This document shows positions 11,040-22,226 of a stretch of 64,000 nt of DNA, in pieces. The translations under genes were made by a program, and so were the position numbers. Every line of letters begins with the position of its first letter. Within the stretch, counting starts at the first letter, position 1. The notes beneath the pieces are model-generated. The model did not search any database and was not told the origin of the DNA. It saw only the letters and a program-made list of their open reading frames with translations. The stretch is from assembly GCA_030440445.1 (NCBI GenBank), contig CP098528.1:3658001-3722000 (forward strand). Direction: 5' to 3'. The stretch comes from Halomonas sp. KG2. Lineage in GTDB: Bacteria > Pseudomonadota > Gammaproteobacteria > Pseudomonadales > Halomonadaceae.

Positions 11040-11360
11040 CTATAACCCGAAGGAGTCTGGTGTCTCGCAATGATAACGATTGCCGGATACGCTTGAGACG
11101 TATCACAAAACAATTACGTATAAACGTTTTAAAACGTTTATGTCAGCATGATATACATTGTTAAAGAGCGACTGCTATGCGCAGTGATAAGCGAGTGCTT
11201 TTTTCACATTAAAAGGAAAAGAAAGGTCTTTTAAATAAGATCTTAAAAAAGGTCTTTTCTCTTCTTTCAATATGAAGAAAACGCTTATCACTGCGTATCA
11301 ACAGCATTCTGATCAGGTAATTCATTGTGAGCGCTTACCGCGAGGAGTGATGCATCGTTT
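11040..11360 (-). other. 16S-23S spacer without tRNA genes
   Basis: This 321-base transcribed spacer holds none of the tRNA landmarks (T-loop GGTTCGAATCC or CCA ends) on the minus strand. It contains a boxA antitermination element (minus-strand GCTCTTTAACA at 11159-11169). A perfect 13-bp inverted repeat (11181-11193 with 11282-11294) with 88 bases between could form a long processing stem. A perfect 20-bp palindrome of A/T-rich sequence lies at 11121-11140. Confidence 0.85.
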
Positions 11361-12894
<1,534 letters not shown>

Positions 12895-13079
12895 AAAATC
12901 ATTGTGATGCTTACTCGTCACCCGAAAACGTAATGTTTACGAACAACAAAAAGCGCATCAAACTTGGCTCAAGGTTCAAACGAATTCATTCAAACTTTCG
13001 TTTTCATGACCGCTTGCCTTGATATTTGGTGATTTATCACCCTCATCGGCAAGCGCCCACATGAATTACCTGATCAAAT

Positions 13080-13090
13080 TGTTAAAGAGC
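13080..13090 (-). promoter_or_regulatory. boxA antitermination element in the rrn leader
   Basis: Minus-strand GCTCTTTAACA lies about 190 bases upstream of the 16S gene and is repeated in the spacer at 11159-11169. BoxA is bound by NusB-NusE (S10) during rRNA antitermination. Confidence 0.75.
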
Positions 13091-13163
13091 TGTTTTCGCT
13101 GCTGAACTTCCGAAGAAGTAACTGGCTAACCGATAAACTAGCTTGCCTCAGCGAGGAAGGCGT

Positions 13164-13191
13164 ATTCTACGCATTTCCTGGTGTTTGTCAA
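13164..13191 (-). promoter_or_regulatory. rrn operon promoter
   Basis: On the minus strand TTGACA (13186-13191) and TAGAAT (13164-13169) are separated by 16 bases, the usual rRNA spacing. An AT-containing stretch lies upstream. The leader from here to the 16S gene is about 260 bases and contains boxA. I see no gene in the rest of the 12895-13443 interval. Confidence 0.8.
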
Positions 13192-13443
13192 TCACTGTTT
13201 TGAGTGAATGAAGCGAGTGAGCGAAGAAAGCGAGATAACGATGCTTTCTGGCGTGGCTCGTTTCAAAAAGGGTTGGAAAACATCACAGCGTATTGCTGCT
13301 GAGTTCTTCTAACTCTCTGACAAACCGAAGGTTTTCACCTTCAATCACCGCTGGTAACGCTGTGCGTCCCCGGCAGCGGATGCGTACTTTACGGATTCGC
13401 TGCCGTCTTGGCAAGTGGTTTTTTGAGAAAATGTGAATAAACT

Positions 13444-14376
13444 TTAGCTTTTAGGCTTGGCCTTGCGCATAACGGCTAATACAGGGCCTGAGCACACATA
13501 AGCACCAAAAAGCAGTAGCAGCATTACAGATGGTTCCACTGAGATCATGACGAACCCTAGCACTACCGCTAGCAGCACAACAAAAGGCACAGGCTTTTTG
13601 AAATCGAGGTCTTTAAAGCTGTAATAACGAATATTGCTAACCATAAGCACCCCCGCAGCCCCCACTACAAACAGCATTAGCAGCTTAAAACCTACCGCAT
13701 CTGCATCAAAACTATGGAAGGTCCATACACTTGCAGCCACTAAAGCGGCAGCGGATGGGCTTGGCAAGCCGATAAACCATTTCTTATCAACACTACCAAT
13801 CTGCACATTAAAGCGCGCCAGGCGCAGTGCAGCACAAGCCACATAAAGAAATGCCACGACCCAACCAGTTTTACCGATGTCTTGTAAAATCCAGGTAAAG
13901 GCCACCAATGCAGGCGCCATACCGAACGAGATCATGTCGGAAAGGCTATCGTACTCGGCGCCAAACTCGCTTTGAGTATTGGTCATACGGGCAACACGGC
14001 CATCAAGCCCATCAAGCACCATGGCGATAAAAATTGCCACTGCTGCCGAAGTGAATTCTCCGTTAATGCCAGCTACCACTGCGAAGAACCCTGAAAACAG
14101 CGCAGACGTAGTAAACAAGTTAGGTAATAAGTAAATGCCTTTTCGGCGAATCTTCTTACCGTCTTCAACCGCTTCTTCAACCACCTCGGTTTCGCGCAAA
14201 AAAACGCTAGCAAGGTCTTCATTACTTACGTTGTCATAACTTGCGCTGCCATTACTTACCTTTTCGTGACTAGCGTCTTCTTGTTCTCCAGCACCATTAG
14301 CTTCTGTTTTCTGGCCTTCTTGAGACACTGACTGCGGGGCCTGTTTACGCTCTTGATCGCGAGCATCCTGGGTCAT
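13444..14376 (-). CDS. pssA: CDP-diacylglycerol--serine O-phosphatidyltransferase
   Basis: PssA makes phosphatidylserine, the precursor of phosphatidylethanolamine, from CDP-diacylglycerol and serine at the inner membrane. The protein has the CDP-alcohol phosphotransferase motif DG..AR........G...D...D in DGLDGRVARMTNTQSEFGAEY followed by DSLSD, and about eight hydrophobic segments. It is the integral-membrane (Bacillus-type) enzyme, not the E. coli PLD-like type. The first 75 residues or so are hydrophilic, rich in Glu, Ser and Asn, and contain an imperfect internal repeat (SHEKVSNG / SYDNVSNED). A start three codons upstream (14385) is also open. 14376 is preferred because CGGAT lies at a better distance from it. 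Confidence 0.9.
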   Translation of the reverse strand: MTQDARDQERKQAPQSVSQEGQKTEANGAGEQEDASHEKVSNGSASYDNVSNEDLASVFLRETEVVEEAVEDGKKIRRKGIYLLPNLFTTSALFSGFFAVVAGINGEFTSAAVAIFIAMVLDGLDGRVARMTNTQSEFGAEYDSLSDMISFGMAPALVAFTWILQDIGKTGWVVAFLYVACAALRLARFNVQIGSVDKKWFIGLPSPSAAALVAASVWTFHSFDADAVGFKLLMLFVVGAAGVLMVSNIRYYSFKDLDFKKPVPFVVLLAVVLGFVMISVEPSVMLLLLFGAYVCSGPVLAVMRKAKPKS

Positions 14377-14479
14377 AAATATCATCCGTTTGAAGTGAAG
14401 TCACAAGAACAGTGATCCCTTTTCATTCTACACGGTGACGCTAACTCAGCCAGTCAATTGCAGTATGCAACGCCAAACG

Positions 14480-14509
14480 CCTCGGGGCGCGACAATGCGC
14501 GCCCCGAGG
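14480..14509 (-). terminator. GC-rich hairpin downstream of ilvC
   Basis: A perfect 12-bp stem (CCTCGGGGCGCG / CGCGCCCCGAGG) with a six-base loop follows the ilvC stop by 30 bases. There is no T tract, so it may act as a transcript-end stabiliser and not a full terminator. Confidence 0.55.
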
Positions 14510-14539
14510 CTCTAACTAGCGTACCAGCACGCTAACCGC

Positions 14540-15625
<1,086 letters not shown>

Positions 15626-15716
15626 TCAGCGTTGATGGCCACCCGTGCCGTCTTTTGCAGCACTGGGCTTTGGCGTTGAGATCACTCTACGCCACCGCCA
15701 CCATTGCGTAAAACGC

Positions 15717-15731
15717 TATATTTGCAACATA
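15717..15731. promoter_or_regulatory. Candidate IlvY operator in the ilvC-ilvY intergenic region
   Basis: The near-palindrome TATATTTGCAACATA fits the LysR-type T-N11-A pattern and contains the TTGCAA core reported for IlvY sites. It lies 44 bases before the ilvY start. A related TTGCG half-site lies just upstream (15704-15708). This is pattern-based inference only. Confidence 0.4.
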
Positions 15732-15774
15732 CTATTTCTAATTATGAAACATCGATTTTAACAGTGGGCTTCCT

Positions 15775-16662
15775 ATGGATTTTCGCTTATTAAAGCATGT
15801 GGTAACGCTGGCCGAGACGCTGCACTTTGGCCGCGCCAGCGAGCTTTGTCATATCAGTCCATCCACCCTAAGCCGCTCAATTCAGCAGGTTGAAGGCGAG
15901 CTAGGCACGCAACTATTTGAGCGCGACAATCGCCATGTCACGCTAACCCCTCAAGGCTTAGCGTTTCAGCGCTATGCAAAAGAGACCTTAGAGCAATGGG
16001 AAATGCAGAAGCGAACACTGGCCGCCACGGTGGCACAGCTGAGCGGCGAAATAAGCATTTACTGCTCGGTAACCGCCAGCTATAGCTTTCTCTACGAACT
16101 ACTGAGTGATGTGCGTACTCGGCACCCCGGCATCGAATTAAAGCTGCATACCGGTGACCCCGCCGATGCCATGTCGCGGGTGCTGGAAGGCGCAGACGAT
16201 ATGGCCATCACCCCCCGCCCACGGATTCCCCCCAGCGCCCTGGCCTTTAAATCGCTTACCCGCTCACCGCTGCTATTTATTGCACCTACAGAAGCCCATG
16301 ACTGGCTGCCAAGTCAGCCGGAAAGCTCAACAGCCGAGCAGTGGCGTGATGTCCCGATGATTCTTTCAGAGGCTGGGCTTTCAAGGGAGTACGCCAATAC
16401 GTGGTTTAAAGCGATGGGCATTACGCCGCGCATTTATGCCCAAGTAGCTGGGCATGAAGCGATCGTGAGCATGGTGGGGCTGGGATTTGGCGTGGGAGTG
16501 GTACCTAAAATCGTACTAGATAACAGCCCGCTGTCCGAACGTGTGCAAGTGCTCAGCGTAAAACCCGAGCTCCCCCACTACGATGTCGGAGTTTGCGTGC
16601 TTAACCGACGCCTCAAAAATCCGATGATTGACGCGTTTTGGGCGACGGTGACGCCACGTTAA
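15775..16662 (+). CDS. ilvY: LysR-family activator IlvY
   Basis: The 295-residue LysR-type regulator has an N-terminal winged helix-turn-helix (LHFGRASELCHISPSTLSRSI, followed by QQVEGELGTQLFERDNR) and a C-terminal inducer-binding domain. Its divergence from ilvC, with a 218-base shared regulatory region, and its overall similarity identify it as IlvY. IlvY activates ilvC in response to acetolactate or acetohydroxybutyrate. A terminator hairpin follows. Confidence 0.9.
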   Translation: MDFRLLKHVVTLAETLHFGRASELCHISPSTLSRSIQQVEGELGTQLFERDNRHVTLTPQGLAFQRYAKETLEQWEMQKRTLAATVAQLSGEISIYCSVTASYSFLYELLSDVRTRHPGIELKLHTGDPADAMSRVLEGADDMAITPRPRIPPSALAFKSLTRSPLLFIAPTEAHDWLPSQPESSTAEQWRDVPMILSEAGLSREYANTWFKAMGITPRIYAQVAGHEAIVSMVGLGFGVGVVPKIVLDNSPLSERVQVLSVKPELPHYDVGVCVLNRRLKNPMIDAFWATVTPR

Positions 16663-16681
16663 CGCGTGCTTATATGAATAC

Positions 16682-16712
16682 AAAAAAAGCCGCCCTGATA
16701 AGGACGGCTTTT
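16682..16712. terminator. Bidirectional terminator between ilvY and ilvH
   Basis: The stem AAAAGCCGCCCT / AGGACGGCTTTT has one mismatch and A/T runs on both sides. It lies between the converging genes ilvY and ilvH. Confidence 0.8.
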
Positions 16713-16742
16713 CCAACGACTTACTCAGCTAGCATGCCGCGT

Positions 16743-17234
16743 TTACAACGATAGAACTTTATCGCCGCGAGCGATACCGGACACCCCAGTACGCGCCACT
16801 TCGAGAATGCCTACCGGCGCCATGGCCTGTAGAAATGCATCCAACTTAGCGGCGTCACCGGTAATCTGAACGGTATAAAGGCTTGGCGTTACGTCGACGA
16901 TCTGCGCCCGGAAAATATCCACCGTACGCTTCACTTCATCGCGGGCAGCGCCTAACGCTTTTACTTTCACCAACATCAGCTCACGCTCAATGTGGTTACC
17001 TTCCGTCAGGTCGACCAGCTTCACCACATCAATCAGCTTATTAAGATGCTTGGTGATTTGCTCAATCACTCGGTCATCACCCACGGTGGTCACCGTCAGG
17101 CGTGACAGCGACGGGTCTTCGGTCGGTGCAACGTTCAGCGTTTCAATGTTGAAGTTACGCTGGGAGAACAGCCCGACCACACGTGACAGCGCACCCGGTT
17201 CGTTTTCCATCAGAATCGAGATGATATGACGCAT
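16743..17234 (-). CDS. ilvH: Acetolactate synthase small (regulatory) subunit
   Basis: IlvH is the regulatory subunit of acetohydroxyacid synthase III, needed for full activity and for feedback inhibition by valine. The 163 residues equal the E. coli IlvH length. The N-terminal ACT domain starts MRHIISILMENEPGALSRVV and contains FSQRNFNIETLNVAPTEDP. The C-terminal half has REIMLVK-like RELMLVK and DVTPSLYTVQ. The start overlaps the ilvI stop by one base (TGATG), so the subunits are coupled. Confidence 0.95.
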   Translation of the reverse strand: MRHIISILMENEPGALSRVVGLFSQRNFNIETLNVAPTEDPSLSRLTVTTVGDDRVIEQITKHLNKLIDVVKLVDLTEGNHIERELMLVKVKALGAARDEVKRTVDIFRAQIVDVTPSLYTVQITGDAAKLDAFLQAMAPVGILEVARTGVSGIARGDKVLSL

Positions 17235-18958
17235 CAGGTACGCTCCGTTTTAGACAGCAGCATGTCACGCATGGCACCCAACGGCACCTGCATCGGATAG
17301 ACGTGCTCAAAGGGATCAACCTTCACATCCAGGAACACCAGCTCATGCTTGTCGGCAAAGGCGCGCTCTAGCGCCGGTTCCAACTCATCAAGGGTATTCA
17401 CGGTGATTGCGGTAAATCCGTAAGCCTCAATTAGCATGTGAAAGTCTGGCAGCGACTCCATATAGGAGTGCGCATGACGGGACTTGTAGTTCAAATCCTG
17501 CCACTGCCTAACCATGCCCAGCGATGCATTGTTGAGGTTTACAATTTTGACGCCCACGCCGTACTGCTTACAGGTAGAGAGCTCCTGCATCATCATCTGG
17601 AAGCTGCCTTCCCCAGTCACACACACGACGTCGTCGTCAGGGAAGTTCTGTTTGATACCCATGGCAGCCGGGAAGCCAAAGCCCATGGTGCCCAAGCCAC
17701 CCGAGGTGATCAGACGGTTAGGCTTATCAAACTTGTAGTACTGAGCAGCAAACATCTGGTGCTGGCCAACATCCGTCGTCACGTAGGCTTCACCGCGAGT
17801 AACACGGCATAGCGCTTCGATAACTTCCTGCGGCTTCAACACTTCGCCTGGCTTAGAAGGCTCATATAGCTTGCCTTCACGCTCGGCGCGCCAGCCGTCA
17901 ATCTTTTGCCACCACTCGGTTAGCGCTTCAGGCTGCGAAATTGACTGACCTTGAACCAGGCTGATCATTTCATTAATAACGCTAGACGCTGGTCCAACGA
18001 TGGGCACATCTGCGCGTACGGTTTTAGATACCGAACTTGGGTCCACATCCACGTGAATGATTTTTGCCGTGGGGCAGAACTTCGATGTGTTGTTGGTCAC
18101 TCGGTCATCAAAACGCGCGCCAATAGCGATAATCAAATCCGCATGGTGCATGGCCATATTGGACTCATACGAGCCGTGCATCCCTAACCAGCCCAGGCAC
18201 TGCCGATCACTTTGCGGATAGGCGCCAATGCCCATCAGCGTTGTGGTAATGGGGAAGCCGAGCTGTTTGACCAAATCGGTCAACCCTTCGCTTGCCTTGC
18301 CAGTTACCACGCCACCGCCGGTATAGAACACCGGACGTTTGGCTTTCAGCATCATCTCAACGGCTTTTTTAATTTGACCCGTATGCCCCCGGGTAACCGG
18401 GTTATAGGAGCGCATCTTGACCTTTTTCGGGTAGACGTACTCATAGCGCTCGGTCGGTGCCGTCATATCTTTAGGAATATCGACCACGACCGGACCCGGG
18501 CGACCAGTCGCCGCGAGATAGAAGGCTTTTTTCAGCACTTCTGGAATCTCAGACGGATGCCGAATTGAGAAGCTGTGCTTCACGATGGGGCGAGTCACAC
18601 CCACAATATCGGTTTCCTGGAAGGCATCGTCACCAATCAGGTGGCTCATGACCTGACCGCACAGCACGACCATTGGAATCGAATCCATATAGGCAGTCGC
18701 AATGCCGGTAACCGCATTGGTAGCACCAGGACCGGAGGTGACTAGCACCACGCCTGGCTTACCCGCCGCACGGGCATAGCCATCTGCTGCGTGAGTTGCA
18801 GCCTGTTCGTGACGCACGAGAATGTGCTTCACCTTGTCCTGGCGGAACAGCGCATCGTAAATGTGCAGCGCCGCGCCGCCGGGATAACCATAAATGTACT
18901 CAACGCCCTCATCCTGCAAGAAGCGGGCGATCATATCTGCGCCGGAAAGCAGTTCCAC
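17234..18958 (-). CDS. ilvI: Acetolactate synthase large (catalytic) subunit
   Basis: This ThDP- and FAD-dependent enzyme condenses pyruvate with pyruvate or 2-ketobutyrate, the first common step of branched-chain amino acid synthesis. Visible parts are GYPGGAALHIYDAL, the catalytic Glu region VRHEQAATHAADGYARA, FQETDIVGVTRPIVKHS, and the ThDP-binding GEGSFQMMMQELSTCKQY. The start is a GTG at 18958 with GGGGAG 7 bases upstream, giving 574 residues, exactly the E. coli IlvI length. The frame stays open upstream to 19060, but family similarity starts at VELLSGADMI. It is the first gene of the ilvI-ilvH operon, behind a long structured leader. Confidence 0.95.
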   Translation of the reverse strand: MELLSGADMIARFLQDEGVEYIYGYPGGAALHIYDALFRQDKVKHILVRHEQAATHAADGYARAAGKPGVVLVTSGPGATNAVTGIATAYMDSIPMVVLCGQVMSHLIGDDAFQETDIVGVTRPIVKHSFSIRHPSEIPEVLKKAFYLAATGRPGPVVVDIPKDMTAPTERYEYVYPKKVKMRSYNPVTRGHTGQIKKAVEMMLKAKRPVFYTGGGVVTGKASEGLTDLVKQLGFPITTTLMGIGAYPQSDRQCLGWLGMHGSYESNMAMHHADLIIAIGARFDDRVTNNTSKFCPTAKIIHVDVDPSSVSKTVRADVPIVGPASSVINEMISLVQGQSISQPEALTEWWQKIDGWRAEREGKLYEPSKPGEVLKPQEVIEALCRVTRGEAYVTTDVGQHQMFAAQYYKFDKPNRLITSGGLGTMGFGFPAAMGIKQNFPDDDVVCVTGEGSFQMMMQELSTCKQYGVGVKIVNLNNASLGMVRQWQDLNYKSRHAHSYMESLPDFHMLIEAYGFTAITVNTLDELEPALERAFADKHELVFLDVKVDPFEHVYPMQVPLGAMRDMLLSKTERT

Positions 18959-19299
18959 TGTGTTTCTCCCCTGGAGGTCTCGAGTGCGATCCGCAGGACA
19001 TCCTGCGGTGTCGAGTGCGGCGGTATGCCGCTGCCGGCCCATGCCGGCACCTGATGCCAAACCCTGGCATATGGCCCGGTTAGGGCCTGCACTCTCATCG
19101 GAAGCACCGGTATATCATCAAATACGCCAGTAGCTACCTTACACGACGGTTTGCCGTGTCGGGGCGTTGGCCAGGTCGGACGGTTAGCCCAAGCCCGGAA
19201 GTCCTTCGGCGGGTAAAGGCTTTCGCCTACCCTTCGCGCGGGGATTAGGGGTTGCCCGTTGGTTCCGCGCCCGCAAATCAGGAACACACAAGATTCCAT
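18959..19299 (-). promoter_or_regulatory. Structured leader of the ilvI-ilvH operon
   Basis: The 340 bases before ilvI can fold into a chain of stems on the minus strand: a GAAA-loop stem (19211-19232), GGCCC/GGGCC (19073-19087), ATGCCA/TGGCAT (19054-19070), GCCGGC/GCCGGC (19033-19048), GCGGC/GCCGC (19017-19031) and CCGCAGGA/TCCTGCGG (18991-19008). The last is flanked by direct repeats TCGAGTGCG (18980-18988 and 19011-19019). A TTGACA hexamer occurs at 19314-19319 without a convincing -10 box. An upstream ORF could start at ATG 19299 (after GAGGG), begin with Val, Leu and Ile codons, and run 122 codons past the ilvI start in another frame. No T tract marks a classical attenuator. Confidence 0.55.
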
Positions 19300-19362
19300 T
19301 AGCGCCCTCAGCCTGTCAACCTCCGATCAGGACAAACGCAACAAACGTCGCAGTTAGCCATT

Positions 19363-19397
19363 AAAAAAGCCCCGCTAGCAGAGCTAACGAGGCTTTT
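19363..19397 (-). terminator. clpB terminator
   Basis: On the minus strand AAAAGCCTCGTTAGC pairs with GCTAGCGGGGCTTTT and is followed by a T tract (TTTTTT in total). It lies about 80 bases after the clpB stop. Confidence 0.85.
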
Positions 19398-19474
19398 GCC
19401 ATATTTCATTGCGCAGGCTTGCTGAGGATCACTGCGCAGACGCGTTGAGAACGTAGGCGTTTTAATTACCCACC

Positions 19475-22054
19475 TTACTCAAATACCAGCTTGCCTTCAC
19501 TCGCACTGATATGAATAGTGTCGCCAGGGGCGTACTTGCCCGCCAGCAGGTCTTGAGCCAATGGGTTCTCGATGCGGCTTTGGATCGCCCGCTTCAGCGG
19601 CCTTGCGCCATACACCGGGTCGAAACCGACCACCGCCAGCTGAGCCATGGCGTCATCGCTAATTTCCAGGCTCAGGTCATGCTCAGCCAAGCGAGCTTTC
19701 AAACGCGCTAACTGAATACCGGCAATCGCCTGAATTTGCTCTTGGCCAAGGGCGTGGAACACCACCACCTCATCAATGCGGTTAATCAATTCAGGGCGGA
19801 AATGGTTACCCACCACTTCCATCACTGCATTTTTCATGACTTCGTAGTCGCTATCATCTCCCCCCATGCGCTGGATGATGTCCGAGCCCATGTTAGAAGT
19901 CATCACGATTACCGTGTTACGGAAATCGACTGTGCGACCTTGCCCATCAGTTAGACGACCATCCTCCAGCACTTGCAGCAGGATATTGAACACATCCGGA
20001 TGCGCCTTTTCCACTTCGTCTAGTAACAGCACCGAGTAGGGCTTACGACGCACCGCCTCAGTTAAGTAACCACCCTCTTCATAACCTACATAGCCAGGAG
20101 GCGCACCAATCAAGCGAGCCACGGAGTGCTTCTCCATAAACTCCGACATGTCGATACGCACCATCGCCTCTTCAGTATCGAACAAGAAGTTAGCCAGCGA
20201 CTTACATAGCTCTGTTTTACCCACCCCGGTTGGGCCGAGGAACAGGAACGAGCCGTTGGGTCGATTGGGGTCAGACAGCCCTGCCCGCGAGCGGCGAACG
20301 GCGTTAGCCACGGCCTCTACCGCTTCATGCTGGCCAATCACTCGCTCATGTAGCGCTTCTTCCATACGCAGCAGCTTGTCTCGCTCGCCTTCCAGCATTT
20401 TGGAGACCGGTATGCCTGTCCAGCGAGAAACCACCTCGGCAATCTCTTCTTCGGTAACGTTTGAGCGCAGCAGCTGGTGGCTGGCAATATCAGCTTCGCC
20501 TTCACCCGCTTCGCTGATTTTCTTCTCAAGCGCCGGAATTTTGCCGTACTGAATCTCGGACATACGACCTAGGTCGCCCTGGCGACGCGCTTGTTCAAGG
20601 TCAATGCGCGCCTGCTCAAGCTCTGCTTTAAATTGGGCTGCGCCTTGAATACTGGCTTTTTCAGCTTTCCAGATTTCATCCAAGTCAGCGTATTCGCGCT
20701 CCAGCTCATGAATCTGGTTGTTCAGCGCCTCAAGGCGTTTCTTAGTGGCCTCATCGGTCTCTTTCTTAAGCGCTTCGCGCTCCATTTTCAGCTGGATTAG
20801 GCGACGATCCAGCCTATCCATCTCTTCAGGCTTAGAGTCCAGCTCCATGCGGATACGTGACGCTGCCTCATCAATCAGGTCAATGGCTTTGTCGGGCAAC
20901 TGCCTATCAGTGATATAGCGGGTAGAGAGCTTAGCCGCGGCGATAATCGCCGAGTCGGTAATATCCACGCCGTGGTGGACTTCATAGCGCTCTTTTAAGC
21001 CACGCAGAATAGCCACCGTGTCCTCTTCAGAGGGCTCATCGACCAACACCTTCTGGAAGCGACGTTCCAGCGCGGCGTCTTTTTCAATGTATTTGCGGTA
21101 CTCATCCAGGGTGGTCGCGCCCACACAGTGCAGCTCGCCACGCGCCAGCGCAGGCTTAAGCATGTTGCCTGCATCCATCGCGCCTTCAGCCTTACCTGCG
21201 CCCACCATGGTGTGCAGCTCATCAATAAACAGGATGACCCGGCCTTCTTCCTGGGAAAGCTCTTTGAGCACCGCTTTCAGACGCTCTTCAAATTCACCAC
21301 GGAATTTGGCACCCGCCAGCAGCGAGCCCATATCCAAGGAAAGGACACGCTTCTCTTTCAAGCCTTCAGGCACTTCGCCATTCACAATGCGCTGGGCCAG
21401 CCCTTCGACAATGGCGGTTTTACCCACCCCTGGCTCACCGATCAGTACCGGATTATTTTTGGTACGACGCTGCAGCACCTGAATCGTGCGGCGAATTTCA
21501 TCATCACGGCCAATTACGGGGTCCAGCTTGCCGTCTAAGGCACGCTGGGTTAGGTCCATGGTGTATTTGCTAAGTGCTTCACGCTGATCTTCGGCATTCG
21601 GGTCGTCGACCTTAGCACCACCGCGTAAACTATTGATTGCGGCTTCCAAGGCTTTGCGGCTGAGCCCTGCCTCTTTCATCAGTTTGGTGATCGCACTGTT
21701 CATTTCCAGTGCAGCCAGAAGTACTAATTCACTGGCAATGAACTGGTCGCCACGCTTCTGCGCTTCCCGGTCAGTTAGATTGAATAATTTAATGAAGTCG
21801 CGGGATGGCTGAACGTCACCGTCGAATTGGCTTACCTTAGGTAAGTCATCTAGCTGCTTCTGCAAACCGTCGCGCAGGCGCGAGCTGCTGCCCCCAGCTT
21901 TTTCAACCAGGGCTTTGATGCCAGTGTCTTTGGTATCGAGTAACGCAAGCAATAAGTGCGCGGGATCAAGCTGATTATGGCCGTGCCCAACCGCAAGGGA
22001 TTGCGCCTCAGAAATAGCGGCCTGTAATTTGGCAGTAAATTTATCGAATCGCAT
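19475..22054 (-). CDS. clpB: ATP-dependent disaggregase chaperone ClpB
   Basis: ClpB is a hexameric AAA+ machine that, with DnaK, resolubilises aggregated proteins after heat stress. The 859-residue protein has the N-terminal Clp repeats (residues about 1-145), the first AAA+ domain with Walker [16 protein letters not shown], a long coiled-coil middle domain (about 400-530) that separates it from ClpA, and the second AAA+ domain with [15 protein letters not shown] and the pore motif GYVGYEEGG. The ATG is preceded by GGAGGAA. A sigma-32 type promoter lies upstream at 22164-22191. Confidence 0.97.
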   Translation of the reverse strand: MRFDKFTAKLQAAISEAQSLAVGHGHNQLDPAHLLLALLDTKDTGIKALVEKAGGSSSRLRDGLQKQLDDLPKVSQFDGDVQPSRDFIKLFNLTDREAQKRGDQFIASELVLLAALEMNSAITKLMKEAGLSRKALEAAINSLRGGAKVDDPNAEDQREALSKYTMDLTQRALDGKLDPVIGRDDEIRRTIQVLQRRTKNNPVLIGEPGVGKTAIVEGLAQRIVNGEVPEGLKEKRVLSLDMGSLLAGAKFRGEFEERLKAVLKELSQEEGRVILFIDELHTMVGAGKAEGAMDAGNMLKPALARGELHCVGATTLDEYRKYIEKDAALERRFQKVLVDEPSEEDTVAILRGLKERYEVHHGVDITDSAIIAAAKLSTRYITDRQLPDKAIDLIDEAASRIRMELDSKPEEMDRLDRRLIQLKMEREALKKETDEATKKRLEALNNQIHELEREYADLDEIWKAEKASIQGAAQFKAELEQARIDLEQARRQGDLGRMSEIQYGKIPALEKKISEAGEGEADIASHQLLRSNVTEEEIAEVVSRWTGIPVSKMLEGERDKLLRMEEALHERVIGQHEAVEAVANAVRRSRAGLSDPNRPNGSFLFLGPTGVGKTELCKSLANFLFDTEEAMVRIDMSEFMEKHSVARLIGAPPGYVGYEEGGYLTEAVRRKPYSVLLLDEVEKAHPDVFNILLQVLEDGRLTDGQGRTVDFRNTVIVMTSNMGSDIIQRMGGDDSDYEVMKNAVMEVVGNHFRPELINRIDEVVVFHALGQEQIQAIAGIQLARLKARLAEHDLSLEISDDAMAQLAVVGFDPVYGARPLKRAIQSRIENPLAQDLLAGKYAPGDTIHISASEGKLVFE

Positions 22055-22163
22055 GGAGTTCCTCCTGGGGGTGCCGTGCGTTTGGACCCACGGTGTTTCC
22101 CAATAACTTGTCTTTAATATGCTAGAAACGTTGACGTACTAAAAACGTTTAGCTTGACAAGTT

Positions 22164-22191
22164 TAATGGAGTCAGTTCCACATATTTCAAG
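22164..22191 (-). promoter_or_regulatory. Heat-shock (sigma-32) promoter of clpB
   Basis: On the minus strand CTTGAAA (22185-22191) is followed after 13 bases by CTCCATTA (22164-22171). The consensus is CTTGAAA-N11-16-CCCCATNT. The predicted transcript start is about 105 bases before the clpB ATG. Confidence 0.75.
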
Positions 22192-22226
22192 AGCTGTGCA
22201 TAACAAGCGCGAAGGAATAACACTAC

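Noticed and set aside
18959-19060. In-frame N-terminal extension of ilvI
   Set aside because: Family similarity starts at the GTG at 18958, which has a good ribosome-binding site and gives the standard 574 residues.
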